A DNA stretch of 54,035 nt from Planctomycetota bacterium (GTDB lineage: Bacteria > Planctomycetota > E44-bin39), in contig SOJX01000083.1 in assembly GCA_004376375.1 (NCBI GenBank), positions 1 through 54,035 on the forward strand, in the 5' to 3' direction. The position numbers were made by a program, and so were the translations under genes. Below are positions 28,301 through 36,747 of this stretch, one piece after another. Numbering within the stretch: position 1 is the stretch's first letter; each line of letters starts with the position of its first letter. The notes under the pieces are model-generated. The model saw only the letters and a list, made by a program, of their open reading frames with translations. It searched no databases and was not told where the DNA came from.

Positions 28301-30694
28301 GCAGAAAGCATGGGCGGTTCGGCTATGCTTCAGAGCGCGCTCCTGTCACGCGCGGATGCGCACTGTGTACTGGGCAATACCGGGACTGCTCTCGCCGACC
28401 TCAATAGAGCGCTCGAGATCGCACGGGAATCAAAAGCCAGGGACATGGAGGCTTCCATTCTTATAACCAGGGCCCGGACCCTGTCGACTCTATGCGGCGA
28501 CATCACCGCGGCCGGAGAGGACCTGACCGAGGCGTGTTCACTTGTAGAATCCGACAGCCCGCCCAACCTTGCCGAGGCGCTGACAGACCTCGCGCGCCTT
28601 TCCACGCTGACTGGTGACACCCAAAACGCGCGCCGGCAGATTAAGCAGGCGCAGGACCTGAAACTGTCCGGGCGCTACAAATGGGGAATCAAGCTGGCGA
28701 ATGCGGAAATGCTTATCGCGACCGGGAAGGTCGAGGCTGCAAGAAAAGTCCTTGCCGAGCTGGAAGGCAAACCCCTCAATTCGGCAAACGGGATCATGGC
28801 CGATATCCTGTGGGCGCGCTGGGGGCTGAAAACCGGGAATACGGATAAAACTCTGCATCATGCCGACAGGGCATTGAAAAACGCGCGTCAGGCGGAGAAT
28901 ACGGCGCTCGTCTGTGAAGCCGCGCTCACACTCGCGCTCCATGGCCTCACGCAAAACAATATCGAGCTGACCACCAGGCACGTCGCCGAAGCTGAAAAAG
29001 CTTTTGAAGATATCGCATACAACCTCCCGGAAGTGTACGGCAGGCAGTTCCTCCGCGAGTCTCCTTTCTTCAGCCCGCTGGACGATGTCGACATGTGGCT
29101 GAAAGGGCAGGGACCGATGGGAATGATTGCCGGCTCCGCCGGGGAAGAGCGGGCGTTGAAAAAGGAGATTCTGGAAACCGCCGGCGTCGACGAAAACCTT
29201 GTACCGCGCCAGGGACTTGCGCTGCTCGGAATGATAACCCGCCTCGCAACGACCGACCTCGACGTGGCGAACCTCCTCAACCTTGCGCTCGCCATGGTCC
29301 TCGATTTCACCAGCGCCGGGCGCGGTTTCATTATCCTTGTCGATGAGAACAGAAACTTCAGGCACCTCGCGGCGCGGAACATCCTTGACGAAGAAATCAT
29401 GTCGCCCGAATATGAAACAAGCCACACGATGGTTAGGGAGGTGATCCGCACCCGCAAATCGAGATTTGTAAAAGACATCTCAATGGACGCGTCCCTGCGC
29501 AGCGCAAAAAGCGTAATCGACCTCGGCCTGCGGTCCGTGCTTTGCGTGCCGATTGTCATGGAAAAACGCACAATCGGCGTTGTCTACCTCGACTCCACCT
29601 CGCTCGAATTCGCATTCACCAAAGCCGACCAGACTTTCGTCGAAGCCTTTGCCGGCCGCGTCGCGCCCGTTATCATCCGCGCTCTCGAACATGAAAAACG
29701 TAATATCAAAATGCGCGCTCTGGAGGAAGAGATACGCACCCGCTACGCCTACACGAATATCATCGGGCGCTCAAAGCCCATGCGCGAGCTGTTCCGCATC
29801 ATGGACTCCGTTACCGATACCGACCTCACCGTTTACATCTACGGCGAAACGGGAACGGGAAAAGAGCTGGTCGCAAAAGCGCTTCACTATAACAGCACCA
29901 GAAACGAGGGTCCGTTCATATCGATCAACTGCGGCGCGATGACCGAATCGCTTCTGGAAAGCGAGCTCTTCGGCCATGTCAAAGGCTCGTTCACCGGCGC
30001 CGATTCCGACAAGGTCGGGCTCATTGAATCGGCCGACAGCGGTACGCTCTTCCTCGACGAGATAGGCTCCATGCCGCTCGAGATGCAGGTGAAGCTCCTG
30101 CGCGTCATTGAAGAGCGTGAAGTCAGGAAGATAGGCGCGGCCATGCCGGTCCCCGTCGACATTCGCCTGGTCTGCTCAACCAATACGCCGCTTGAAAAAC
30201 TCGTGGAGCAGGGCCTGTTCCGCGAAGACCTTTTCTACAGGCTGAACGTCGTTCGCGTCGACCTGCCGCCTCTCCGCGAAAGACGCGAAGACATTTCCAT
30301 CCTCGCCCGGCACTTCCTTGAAGAGTTGTCGGAAGACCTGGATATGCCCGAAAAAATCATCGACCCGCAGGCGCTGTCTGAACTGCTCTCTTACGATTAT
30401 CCGGGAAACGTGAGAGAACTGAGAAACATTCTCCAGCAGGCCTTTGTAATGGCCGGCCAGCGCATTGAAAAAAAACATATTGAAAATTTAATACGCAGGG
30501 AAAAAGACGAACCGAAAGCCGAACCCGTTACAGCCGTTGACCGGGAATTAAGCATCGAAGAATACACAAAAGAATTTATCCTTTCTCATCAGGACCGGTA
30601 TAACGAAACCGAACTCGCCCAAAGACTCGGCATCAGCCGCCGCTCCCTATGGCTCAAACGCAGAACCTGGAACCTCCCCCGCCCGAAGGGATAA
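25349..30694 (+). CDS. EBP3: Ser/Thr kinase-ATPase-TPR-GAF-sigma-54 activator fusion
   Basis: 1781 residues if started at TTG 25349, which has GAGGTG five bases upstream and leads straight into the kinase; the frame is open back to 25313. Kinase 9-260: GEGAAG loop, Lys39, HYDVKPGN (Asp129), DFG Asp147. The ATPase module has a canonical P-loop GETGIGKS (314-321), unlike EBP1. TPR helices run to about 1270, then GAF (about 1295-1440). AAA+ has Walker A GETGTGKE (1499-1506), a GSFTGA loop (1546-1551; Ser for the usual Ala) and LFLDEIGSMP. The HTH is ETELAQRLGISRRSLWLKRR. Probably the activator of operon C, now separated from it by the nuclease-STAND gene. Confidence 0.92.
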   Translation: MSKVIASRYGIEKLLGEGAAGKVYLVKDRQEKGKRIALKLLETPGARHLELMRHEFMILTKIRHPNIARVYDFGLDEESGFWFYTSEYIAGRNIIEACSRLDFADKSRLFAQVLRALQHVHSGGIIHYDVKPGNIIIDTEGNARLIDFGLATTETPISGSMRGTIGYAAPEVVRGELGDPRSDLYSLGVVFYEALAGKRPYEDDSVLEALRKQALTEPEPPRKFNESVPPELEHIVLRLLEREPHSRYSTANEVNRALAQAMNISLEEETAETAMAYLLSGGFIGRDEELDKLQSLIDSLRKEFKDLAVWFITGETGIGKSRLMQEAGYYAQLSGVALLRTRSTVSKGRPFGPFADAARKITAFLPEETTERFSSVIEILTGKRESPGPDEPDRIMHEFALLLLEAAKLRPLLLLIDDVEEADDDTLALLEHLARLSWFRNRDEEWVPLLVLCCCSTEMESSKSSIGLIDRMIDFMTAARMPLAPLSDDSCEKLISTMLGGAGLPDQLAARVISTCGGNPLILVQTMRQLFDSKLLFYEAGKWRAGVTLPEADLPTAGEEVLERRLEKLSDDERAVVEAVACTGRPADFEIVKTVSGIPPEACAVSIERLMTRRLLVSDEEGRYFFRSGKMAELAQGSIPETRRRNLHAAIYNYYEKTGANLIERALQAEKADIEADILLPLLWEAAEYAEQISASSSAAHIYEVLRNRLRLHTEEWYRALDRLMSIYHHASANVEKMRECLHAADHNSLWRFPELAIRVLAAKIGVSMRTGVMKEADRFLEKAEKQLASRYKNRFHPELLIEKGRIAEYNGDLENARESWEKARPTFASRRSNKNINRIDYYITCLDYRCGKFGDAAKHARKMLKRKSADSYFAELHNMLGILAWTRGKHDKALEHYQLSLKRNEEIGRLFGVAYVGSNIGNVFFELGRYDKALDAFTSAKHMLQMLGDRLNYGLNVGSVGTVHLETGRTREALSFYEQMVEIAESMGGSAMLQSALLSRADAHCVLGNTGTALADLNRALEIARESKARDMEASILITRARTLSTLCGDITAAGEDLTEACSLVESDSPPNLAEALTDLARLSTLTGDTQNARRQIKQAQDLKLSGRYKWGIKLANAEMLIATGKVEAARKVLAELEGKPLNSANGIMADILWARWGLKTGNTDKTLHHADRALKNARQAENTALVCEAALTLALHGLTQNNIELTTRHVAEAEKAFEDIAYNLPEVYGRQFLRESPFFSPLDDVDMWLKGQGPMGMIAGSAGEERALKKEILETAGVDENLVPRQGLALLGMITRLATTDLDVANLLNLALAMVLDFTSAGRGFIILVDENRNFRHLAARNILDEEIMSPEYETSHTMVREVIRTRKSRFVKDISMDASLRSAKSVIDLGLRSVLCVPIVMEKRTIGVVYLDSTSLEFAFTKADQTFVEAFAGRVAPVIIRALEHEKRNIKMRALEEEIRTRYAYTNIIGRSKPMRELFRIMDSVTDTDLTVYIYGETGTGKELVAKALHYNSTRNEGPFISINCGAMTESLLESELFGHVKGSFTGADSDKVGLIESADSGTLFLDEIGSMPLEMQVKLLRVIEEREVRKIGAAMPVPVDIRLVCSTNTPLEKLVEQGLFREDLFYRLNVVRVDLPPLRERREDISILARHFLEELSEDLDMPEKIIDPQALSELLSYDYPGNVRELRNILQQAFVMAGQRIEKKHIENLIRREKDEPKAEPVTAVDRELSIEEYTKEFILSHQDRYNETELAQRLGISRRSLWLKRRTWNLPRPKG

Positions 30695-31203
30695 GGGATA
30701 CGGGATAAGGGGTAGGGGATAGGATAATCTTCGTTTGGAAGCACCACGCCGGAAGGCGTGGTGACTGAATTGGCATTTTCATTTACCCGCGCCGCTTGCG
30801 GCGCGAGTATGCAGGGGCAACCCCCTGTGGTTGCCCGTTAAAATGTAGGGGCCCCGCGTTGCCGTGCCCTCTTGCCATTCCCGCGCAGGCTTCTCCGTCA
30901 TTCCCGCGCAGGCGGGAATCCAGGATTGAATTGTAGGGGCAAGGCATTGCCTTGCCCGAAAATGTAGGGGCGGACCCCCGCGTCCGCCTGAGTGAAGCCG
31001 CGCCGCCTGCGGCGCGCGTTTTCTCGATACGCGATACTCGGTACCCGGTACTCGATACTTGGTACCCGGTACTTCTTCCGCGGCCGGAATTAATAATTGA
31101 TTTTTCCTTCTATAAATTGAAATCTTATTAAAAAACATTGCCTTTGCTATGCAAAGAATACATAATTAAGCAAGGTCAAATCGAAATAGTTTAGAGGTGG
31201 AAA
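30695..31203. repeat. Intergenic cluster of hairpin repeats and short tandem repeats
   Basis: No gene seen. Contents: hairpin CACCACGCC-GGAA-GGCGTGGTG (30742-30763); two copies of CGCGCCGC-N2-GCGGCGCG (30788-30805, 30999-31016); four units headed TGTAGGGGC or similar with inverted arms (from about 30812, 30843, 30932, 30962); a REP-like ATTCCCGC hairpin (30900-30919); and a run of GATACTCGGTACC-like steps (about 31025-31080). The last 120 bases are AT-rich and contain CTTTGC-TAT-GCAAAG (31142-31156) ahead of the next gene. Confidence 0.75.
30897..30925 (+). repeat. REP-like hairpin, left copy
   Basis: ATTCCCGC-N4-GCGGGAAT, flanked by GTC and CCAGGA. It recurs inverted at 35040-35068. It resembles the dRS3 (ATTCCC-N8-GGGAAT) repeats of Neisseria and similar elements in other genomes. 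Confidence 0.75.
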
Positions 31204-34200
31204 ATGCCTGGTTACTTTTCCATTAGCAAAGAACACTTAAGCCGCCTTGATTCAACACAAGGCGTTTTATACTACCGAGACTTGGTGTGCGCTGAAGCCA
31301 GAAGGATCGGCTTGCCCACTGAGAAAATTGATATTTCAGAACAAGTCAATATAAGAGATGGTGGCATAGACGGGATAATAGGAAATGTACCTGATGCTAA
31401 TGTTAGTGATTTAATCCCCACAGGGGACTCAATATTACAAATTAAAACAGGAGATACTTTCAATCCGAAATCAGATTATGATCTCGCCAAGGAATTATTT
31501 GGTCCAACAAAAGCAAACAGGGACAACCATAACCTTAAGCCAGGAATAAGAAAATATATTGAGGAGGGCGCTACATATATTCTGGTCTGTTTCGGCGCAT
31601 CGGCAGAAGGAGACGACCGGGATGAGATTGTAACTAATCTCAAGAGACTATTCAATCTCAGCGGTCATCCAAATGTACAAGTAAGAGTATATACCCAGAA
31701 TCAGTTGCCAGTTTTCTTTGAGCAATTCCCTCCTTTAGCGATAAGGATTACCAGAAGGCCGGAAAGTGGCTTCAGTTTATTTGAAAGATGGGAAGCGAAA
31801 GATGAAATGCAACTCCCATTCATTAAAGAAGCAAGCCATGATGAAACAATAAGTGCAATATCTGAAAAGCTAAACAACCCTTCCGGGCCTACTCATATTC
31901 GAATACTTGGCGACCCTGGAATTGGGAAAACAAGACTTGCGCTCGAAGCAGTTAGAGATGAGCGCTTAAAAGGAGGAGTATTATATACTAACGCATCTGA
32001 CTTCATAAAAAGTAGCTTGAAAGATGAGCTTTTGCTTCCTAGTCGCAATTATTCTGTTGTGCTTGTTATTGATGAATGCGACATGAAGAATTGTTATATT
32101 ATTTGGGACGAGTTTAAAACAATAAGTGATAAGGTACAAATCATTACAATATATAATGAAATAAATGAATCAGATAGAGGGACCGAAGAATTCAGCTACA
32201 TTAAGTGTGCTAAATTAAGTGAAAAGAGTATTGAGGATATCCTGAAGGCCCACGGAATAACCCCCGAGAAAGCCCGACGGTGGGCTGGATTCTGCAGTGG
32301 CTCTCCCCGAGTAGCTCACATCTTCGGGCAAAATTATCATGTTGATCCTGAAAGAATAGATGTTCTCAGAAGAAGTGCGGCAATGGATGTTGTATGGGAT
32401 CGCTACATAACGGGTTATGTGGATAGCGAGTCAGAAATTAATAGGCGAAAAACCATACTGATGTATATATCGTTGTTTAAACGATTTGGTTACAGCAGAA
32501 CTGTTTCTGATGAAGCTCGCGCGATATGGGGTATTATTGAAAGTCGAAATAGTGATATTTCATGGGACAACTTTCTGGAAACAATCGAAGATTTGAGGGC
32601 AAAGAAGATACTTCAAGGAGAAGATACTTTATACATCACTCCAAAAGCGCTCCATATATGGCTGTGGTGTAAATGGTGGGACACCTATATGAGGTATTAT
32701 AACCATGAAGAATTTACATCCCAGATGATTGGGAAATTAGAAGAATGGTACAATGATATGTTCCAATACGCTGGAAGTTCCGAAATCGCTGGAAAAACAG
32801 TAAAGAAACTGTTGGAGGATAGTGGCCCTTTTACGGAACAGGATTATCTAAAAACCCGGAACGGTAGTCAATTCTTCTTGGCATTGACAAATGCCGATCC
32901 GAAATCAGCCCTAAAACTATTAAAAAAAACAGTTGGGAAATGGACTATAGAAGAACTCCTTGAATTAGAAGAGGGGAGAAGTAATATCATTTGGGCTTTG
33001 GAAAAGATAGTTATATATAGGCAGAATTTTATTGAAGGAGGTCGTATTTTATTGAGATTAGCTGAAGCGGAAAACCAAAGTTGGTCAAATAATGCTAGTG
33101 GAGTATTTGCGGGATTATTCACCAATGGACCTGGAAGTGTTGCTCCAACGCAGGCCTCTCCAAAAGAAAGATTCCCTTTGCTGCAAGAAGCTCTCGATTC
33201 CTCCTCAAAGAAGGCTCGATTACTTGGTTTACGAGCTTGTGATTCAGCATTGAATACATCAGGATTCTCTCGCATGGTAGGCGCTGAACACCAAGGATTG
33301 AGAGTTGTCTCAGACTTATGGACTCCAAAAACCTACAAAGAGCTGTCAGATTCCTACAAAAACGTTTGGAACTATCTTCATTCTAAATTGCCGGCAATGG
33401 AGGAAGACGAACGGGATGAGGGAGTGAGGATTCTTCTTGAGCGCTCAAGAGGACTGCTATCAATAAAGGGGATATCTGACATTGTTCTCAAGTCTTTAAG
33501 GGAATTAGATAAGAAAAACTACGCAAACAAGAAACAATTGATCGCAACAACAAATGAAATTATACGTTATATGCCAAATGACGCGCCAAAAAGCTTGATT
33601 AATAAAAGTAAAAAATTATATAAAGATATCGTAGGAACGGGATTTAATTCAAGATTACATCGTTATGTTGGTTTGAATATTTTTGAAGATTTCTATGATG
33701 AGGATGGAAAGAAAAATAATAATGTGGAAAAGATTATTGAAAATTTAGCTGATGAAATGGCTAACAACCAAGAATTATTCAATAAGAACATAGAATGGTT
33801 GCTGACTAATGATGCACAAAATGCCAATTTTCTTGGTTATAGCCTAGCAAGACATGATAGCAATAATGAGCTTTTGGAAAATATGTTGCAGAAATTCAAC
33901 CTTATAGGAACTGATGCGAATCCAGGCCTAATTGGGGGTTATTTGAGGAAAATCCAAGAAATCGATGTCAATTCTTGGGAAAACCAACTTGATCGGATAG
34001 CGAATAACAGTCATCTATGCAAATTTCTTGTTGAGATTACGATTTCTGGATCAATAACTGATAGGTCAATAAGAAGGATTCTAGACAATATGAAAGCAGG
34101 ATTTCTAAATATCGAAAAACTAAGCCTTTTAACTTATGGGTATAATACTAGAGGGTTAGCTGAAGAGCTATTCTTAGAAATCACTTATTATCTGCTTCGA

Positions 34201-35007
34201 TCTGAATATCCTAAAGCCCGCTCAATAGTTCTCAGGTATTGGGATTATTACTACTTGGATAATAAATCCAAATATAAATTACCAGAAAAAGATACTTGGA
34301 ACTTACTGACACACCAAAAATACTTATATCCTGACAATACTGTAAAACAAGAGCCAATTGATGATTATTACTGGTCGAAAATAGCATTAAGCTTCATTGA
34401 AAATTATAAGGAACGTATAGTCGAATTAGGCCGTAAATTTATACCGGCTATATTTCATGGAAAGTCAATAATCGGACGTTATCATAATCAGACAAATAAA
34501 GTGATTACTGAGATTATAAAGAAATTCCCCGAGGAAATGTGGCATACGATTACAGCTGAGTTAGAAAAGGAAGATTCAAGGTCGTATAAAATTTTGATCT
34601 GGATGCAAGGAGATAGCTTAGAAAAGAGGCATAAGAGTAAACTAACTCTCATTCCATTAGATTTAATCTGGGATTGGATAGATAAAGACCCTCATTCTCG
34701 CGCGAGATTAATTGCAGAAGCAGTCCCAAACAGTTTATTTCACAGTGCGGAGAAAAAATGCTACGCAAGAGAAGTGTTAGCCAGATATGGCAATATTGAA
34801 TCTGTAAAATCAGCGATGTTCTCGAACTTTATTACCGGGGTTTACAACGGGCCAATGTCAGCACATTATAAAGGTAGGAAACTAGAGCTATTAGAATTTC
34901 TAAAGAACGAAAGTAATTCGAATGTGATTGAATGGGTTGAGGATCACATAAGTTATTTAGATAATGAAATTGAAAGAAGCAGGATAGAGGAAGAGAGAGA
35001 ATTTTGA
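31204..35007 (+). CDS. Nuclease-STAND NTPase, putative single-gene anti-phage defence protein
   Basis: 1267 residues; GAGGTGG precedes the ATG. The N-terminal 180 residues look like a PD-(D/E)xK nuclease of the Mrr-like type: VNIRDGGIDGII (Asp56) and ILQIKTG (Gln79, Lys81, the QxK variant). A STAND-type P-loop NTPase follows: GDPGIGKT (236-243) and Walker B VVLVIDECD (about 285-293). The remaining 800 residues are mostly helical and match no family I know. Nuclease, STAND core and long C-terminal sensor is the plan of Avs-type immune proteins. Base composition is strikingly AT-rich (33601-33660 has 13 G+C of 60), unlike both neighbours, and inverted REP-like hairpins flank it. Probably acquired. 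Architecture is good; the defence role is inferred. Confidence 0.8.
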   Translation: MPGYFSISKEHLSRLDSTQGVLYYRDLVCAEARRIGLPTEKIDISEQVNIRDGGIDGIIGNVPDANVSDLIPTGDSILQIKTGDTFNPKSDYDLAKELFGPTKANRDNHNLKPGIRKYIEEGATYILVCFGASAEGDDRDEIVTNLKRLFNLSGHPNVQVRVYTQNQLPVFFEQFPPLAIRITRRPESGFSLFERWEAKDEMQLPFIKEASHDETISAISEKLNNPSGPTHIRILGDPGIGKTRLALEAVRDERLKGGVLYTNASDFIKSSLKDELLLPSRNYSVVLVIDECDMKNCYIIWDEFKTISDKVQIITIYNEINESDRGTEEFSYIKCAKLSEKSIEDILKAHGITPEKARRWAGFCSGSPRVAHIFGQNYHVDPERIDVLRRSAAMDVVWDRYITGYVDSESEINRRKTILMYISLFKRFGYSRTVSDEARAIWGIIESRNSDISWDNFLETIEDLRAKKILQGEDTLYITPKALHIWLWCKWWDTYMRYYNHEEFTSQMIGKLEEWYNDMFQYAGSSEIAGKTVKKLLEDSGPFTEQDYLKTRNGSQFFLALTNADPKSALKLLKKTVGKWTIEELLELEEGRSNIIWALEKIVIYRQNFIEGGRILLRLAEAENQSWSNNASGVFAGLFTNGPGSVAPTQASPKERFPLLQEALDSSSKKARLLGLRACDSALNTSGFSRMVGAEHQGLRVVSDLWTPKTYKELSDSYKNVWNYLHSKLPAMEEDERDEGVRILLERSRGLLSIKGISDIVLKSLRELDKKNYANKKQLIATTNEIIRYMPNDAPKSLINKSKKLYKDIVGTGFNSRLHRYVGLNIFEDFYDEDGKKNNNVEKIIENLADEMANNQELFNKNIEWLLTNDAQNANFLGYSLARHDSNNELLENMLQKFNLIGTDANPGLIGGYLRKIQEIDVNSWENQLDRIANNSHLCKFLVEITISGSITDRSIRRILDNMKAGFLNIEKLSLLTYGYNTRGLAEELFLEITYYLLRSEYPKARSIVLRYWDYYYLDNKSKYKLPEKDTWNLLTHQKYLYPDNTVKQEPIDDYYWSKIALSFIENYKERIVELGRKFIPAIFHGKSIIGRYHNQTNKVITEIIKKFPEEMWHTITAELEKEDSRSYKILIWMQGDSLEKRHKSKLTLIPLDLIWDWIDKDPHSRARLIAEAVPNSLFHSAEKKCYAREVLARYGNIESVKSAMFSNFITGVYNGPMSAHYKGRKLELLEFLKNESNSNVIEWVEDHISYLDNEIERSRIEEEREF

Positions 35008-35039
35008 ATATCCTGTGTAGCTCGAAGTTTAACATTTAA

Positions 35040-35068
35040 TCCTGGATTCCCGCCTTCGCGGGAATGAC
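35040..35068 (-). repeat. REP-like hairpin, right copy
   Basis: Inverted relative to 30897-30925: TCCTGG, then ATTCCCGC-N4-GCGGGAAT, then GAC. The two copies bracket the AT-rich nuclease-STAND gene. Confidence 0.75.
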
Positions 35069-35344
35069 AAATATAAATCGCCAATCGCCAATTGGAAAAG
35101 GTCCTTCAGCCATTCGGTCCTTCAGTCGTTCGGTCAAGAAAAATCTGACCAAAGAACCAATAGGCCAAAAGACCAATGGACCAGATTATAAATCGCCAAT
35201 CGCCAATCGAAATTCGTAAATCGTAAATCGAAAATTAAAATGACACGGGACTCGGGACACGGAACCCGGAACTTCCTTCCCCCTTCCCCCTTCATCCTTC
35301 ATACTTCATACTTCATCCTTCATCCTTTATACTTGCCCGAAACC

Positions 35345-35392
35345 GTGTGATAAAAAGTAACACCAGCTTTAAAGTGTTACGTTTTATCACAC
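35345..35392. promoter_or_regulatory. Double dyad upstream of operon C, candidate EBP binding sites
   Basis: Two 19-base elements in inverted order, matching at 18 of 19 positions across a 10-base spacer (35345-35363, 35374-35392). Each is itself a dyad, GTGT-N11-ACAC. The centre is about 148 bases before the predicted start of operon C. Alternatively a long hairpin. Confidence 0.5.
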
Positions 35393-35481
35393 TCGGAAAA
35401 CATTATAAAACCTGCAAACTGAAGAATAATATCCCTACAACTCCTTATATCTCAATGTGTTATACTAAAACGTAAGGCCAT

Positions 35482-35506
35482 TACCATTAATGGTATGAAT
35501 ATTGTA
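35482..35506 (+). promoter_or_regulatory. Possible sigma-54-type promoter of operon C with overlapping palindrome
   Basis: TGGTATGAATATTGTA at 35491-35506 keeps the -24 GG and the spacing, but has T for C at three positions including the -12 C, so it is weak. The palindrome TACCATTAATGGTA (35482-35495) overlaps its -24 end. The start codon is 51 bases on. Confidence 0.35.
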
Positions 35507-35556
35507 TTACCCTTTAACAAGCCCTTTTTACATAACCTCTTAGGAGATAAAGAGAT

Positions 35557-36396
35557 ATGAAACGAATCACCCTTCTTGTCATCATCATTATTACATTTTC
35601 TCTTTCCTTCAACACGTTTGGCTGTGGCTCAAGCCACAAATCAAGTCGTGGTGGCAGTTCAACTCCCACAACTCCTGGTGGTGGAGGAACTTCTGGAGGC
35701 ACAGGAACTGGGACTGGCACTGGTGGTGGTGGCAATGGCGGCCCAACTGATGTTCCGTTCGGCAGTTCTTCAGATGGCTCGGGCGGCAGTGGAAGCCAGA
35801 ATGGTGCAACTACGCCTGGTGGCGTTACTTATAACCTTATCGTCCCAGGCTCATATAGTGACGGCAAGCCAAATGAATTCCTCATTGTATATAGTGGCAC
35901 TGAAGGTGCTGATGTGATGACACAAAACCTTCAGCAAACAAGCTTTATAATCGGCAGCTTCATCTGTGCAGTTCTCGATGGAGTTACTTACAGAGATAAC
36001 GGCCAGGCTGGAGCTGACGTAATTGATGATGTACGAAGTAGATACAACATTGACAACGATCGCACTTGTCTGCTTGGAGAATCTGCTGGAACTGGTGCGG
36101 CATTACAGTTGGGTTTTAGAATAAGGCAATCATACTTTGCAGCCTACTGGGCAAACGATGTAAACTGTTCTGACACACCAGGTAAGACTGCTTCCGAACT
36201 CGGTTTTGAACCATGGGGCAATGCAGGCCCGGGTGGCGACTGGCCAGATGCAAACACCATTGTGGATGGAATGAGAAATGCCGGATACCGACTTCCGGAT
36301 GATGCACCTTATAGCGGTCCGGGTTGTGACGTTCATGGCAGCCAGGAGCAATTACTGGAAGCAATCAAGTTCTTTCCTGGTAAAAACAGGCAGTAA
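35557..36396 (+). CDS. Alpha/beta-hydrolase (esterase-like) lipoprotein
   Basis: 279 residues; AGGAG lies upstream of the ATG. Lipobox FNTFGC, then GSSHKSSRGG and a Gly/Thr linker to about residue 60. The hydrolase part has the nucleophile elbow LLGESAGTG (GxSxG) after DVRSRYNIDNDRT, the same YNID segment found in its paralogues at 14939 and 39683. A late His in GCDVHGSQEQ could complete the triad. Such PHB-depolymerase/feruloyl-esterase-like enzymes cut ester bonds in polymers; the substrate here is unknown. First gene of operon C. Codon use is more AT-rich than in the minus-strand operons. Confidence 0.83.
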   Translation: MKRITLLVIIIITFSLSFNTFGCGSSHKSSRGGSSTPTTPGGGGTSGGTGTGTGTGGGGNGGPTDVPFGSSSDGSGGSGSQNGATTPGGVTYNLIVPGSYSDGKPNEFLIVYSGTEGADVMTQNLQQTSFIIGSFICAVLDGVTYRDNGQAGADVIDDVRSRYNIDNDRTCLLGESAGTGAALQLGFRIRQSYFAAYWANDVNCSDTPGKTASELGFEPWGNAGPGGDWPDANTIVDGMRNAGYRLPDDAPYSGPGCDVHGSQEQLLEAIKFFPGKNRQ

Positions 36397-36416
36397 TACA
36401 GTAAGGAGAAGGTTTT

Positions 36417-36713
36417 ATGAGAACATCATTCTCAATCGCTTATACCAGTGACGGCAGGTTGAAAATGCAGATTGTCGGCAAGCTTACTGGTCACGCGGCC
36501 AGAGAAGGTCTGGAACTTCTGCAGACAGCTGCTAAATGGGGCGGCAAAGGGATTATGCTGGATCTTCGGGAAACCACTTCATTAGACTCGCTTGGTATCG
36601 GGATTTTCGAGTGGATTCACAGCCAGAATGGGAACCTGAATGTTGATGTTGTACCGCCAATCCAGGGTATCAGCGACGACGAACTTGCGATTATTTCTAG
36701 AACAGCATCATAA
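36417..36713 (+). CDS. STAS-domain protein
   Basis: 98 residues, a single STAS domain, with AAGGAGAAGG upstream of the ATG. Motifs: KMQIVGKLTGHAAREGLELLQ and, in the second half, DLRETTSLDSLGIGIFEWIH, with the Ser of DSLG as the likely phosphorylation site. Closely related to the STAS genes at 3342 and 39667. It is placed 20 bases after the hydrolase and 34 before the metzincin, so a cytoplasmic regulator is co-transcribed with exported enzymes. Expected role: binds an anti-sigma-type kinase or another partner depending on its phosphorylation state. Confidence 0.87.
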   Translation: MRTSFSIAYTSDGRLKMQIVGKLTGHAAREGLELLQTAAKWGGKGIMLDLRETTSLDSLGIGIFEWIHSQNGNLNVDVVPPIQGISDDELAIISRTAS

Positions 36714-36747
36714 GTTTCAATCAACTTACCTCATAGGAGGAAAAAGC

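Larger units (their letters stand above)
35008..35556. repeat. Intergenic region: REP-like hairpin, degenerate tandem repeats, regulatory dyads
   Basis: No gene seen. After the REP-like hairpin come low-order repeats: TCGCCAATCGCCAAT, GGTCCTTCAG/TTCGGTC, CCAATAGGCCAAAAGACCAA, TCGTAAATCGTAAATCG, CGGGACTCGGGACACGG and CTTCATACTTCATACTTCATCC steps (about 35075-35335). The last 210 bases hold the paired dyads and the operon C promoter described separately. Confidence 0.7.

Noticed and set aside
31204..35007. Type I or III restriction enzyme
   Set aside because: No methylase, specificity subunit or helicase motifs; the NTPase is STAND-like and the gene stands alone.
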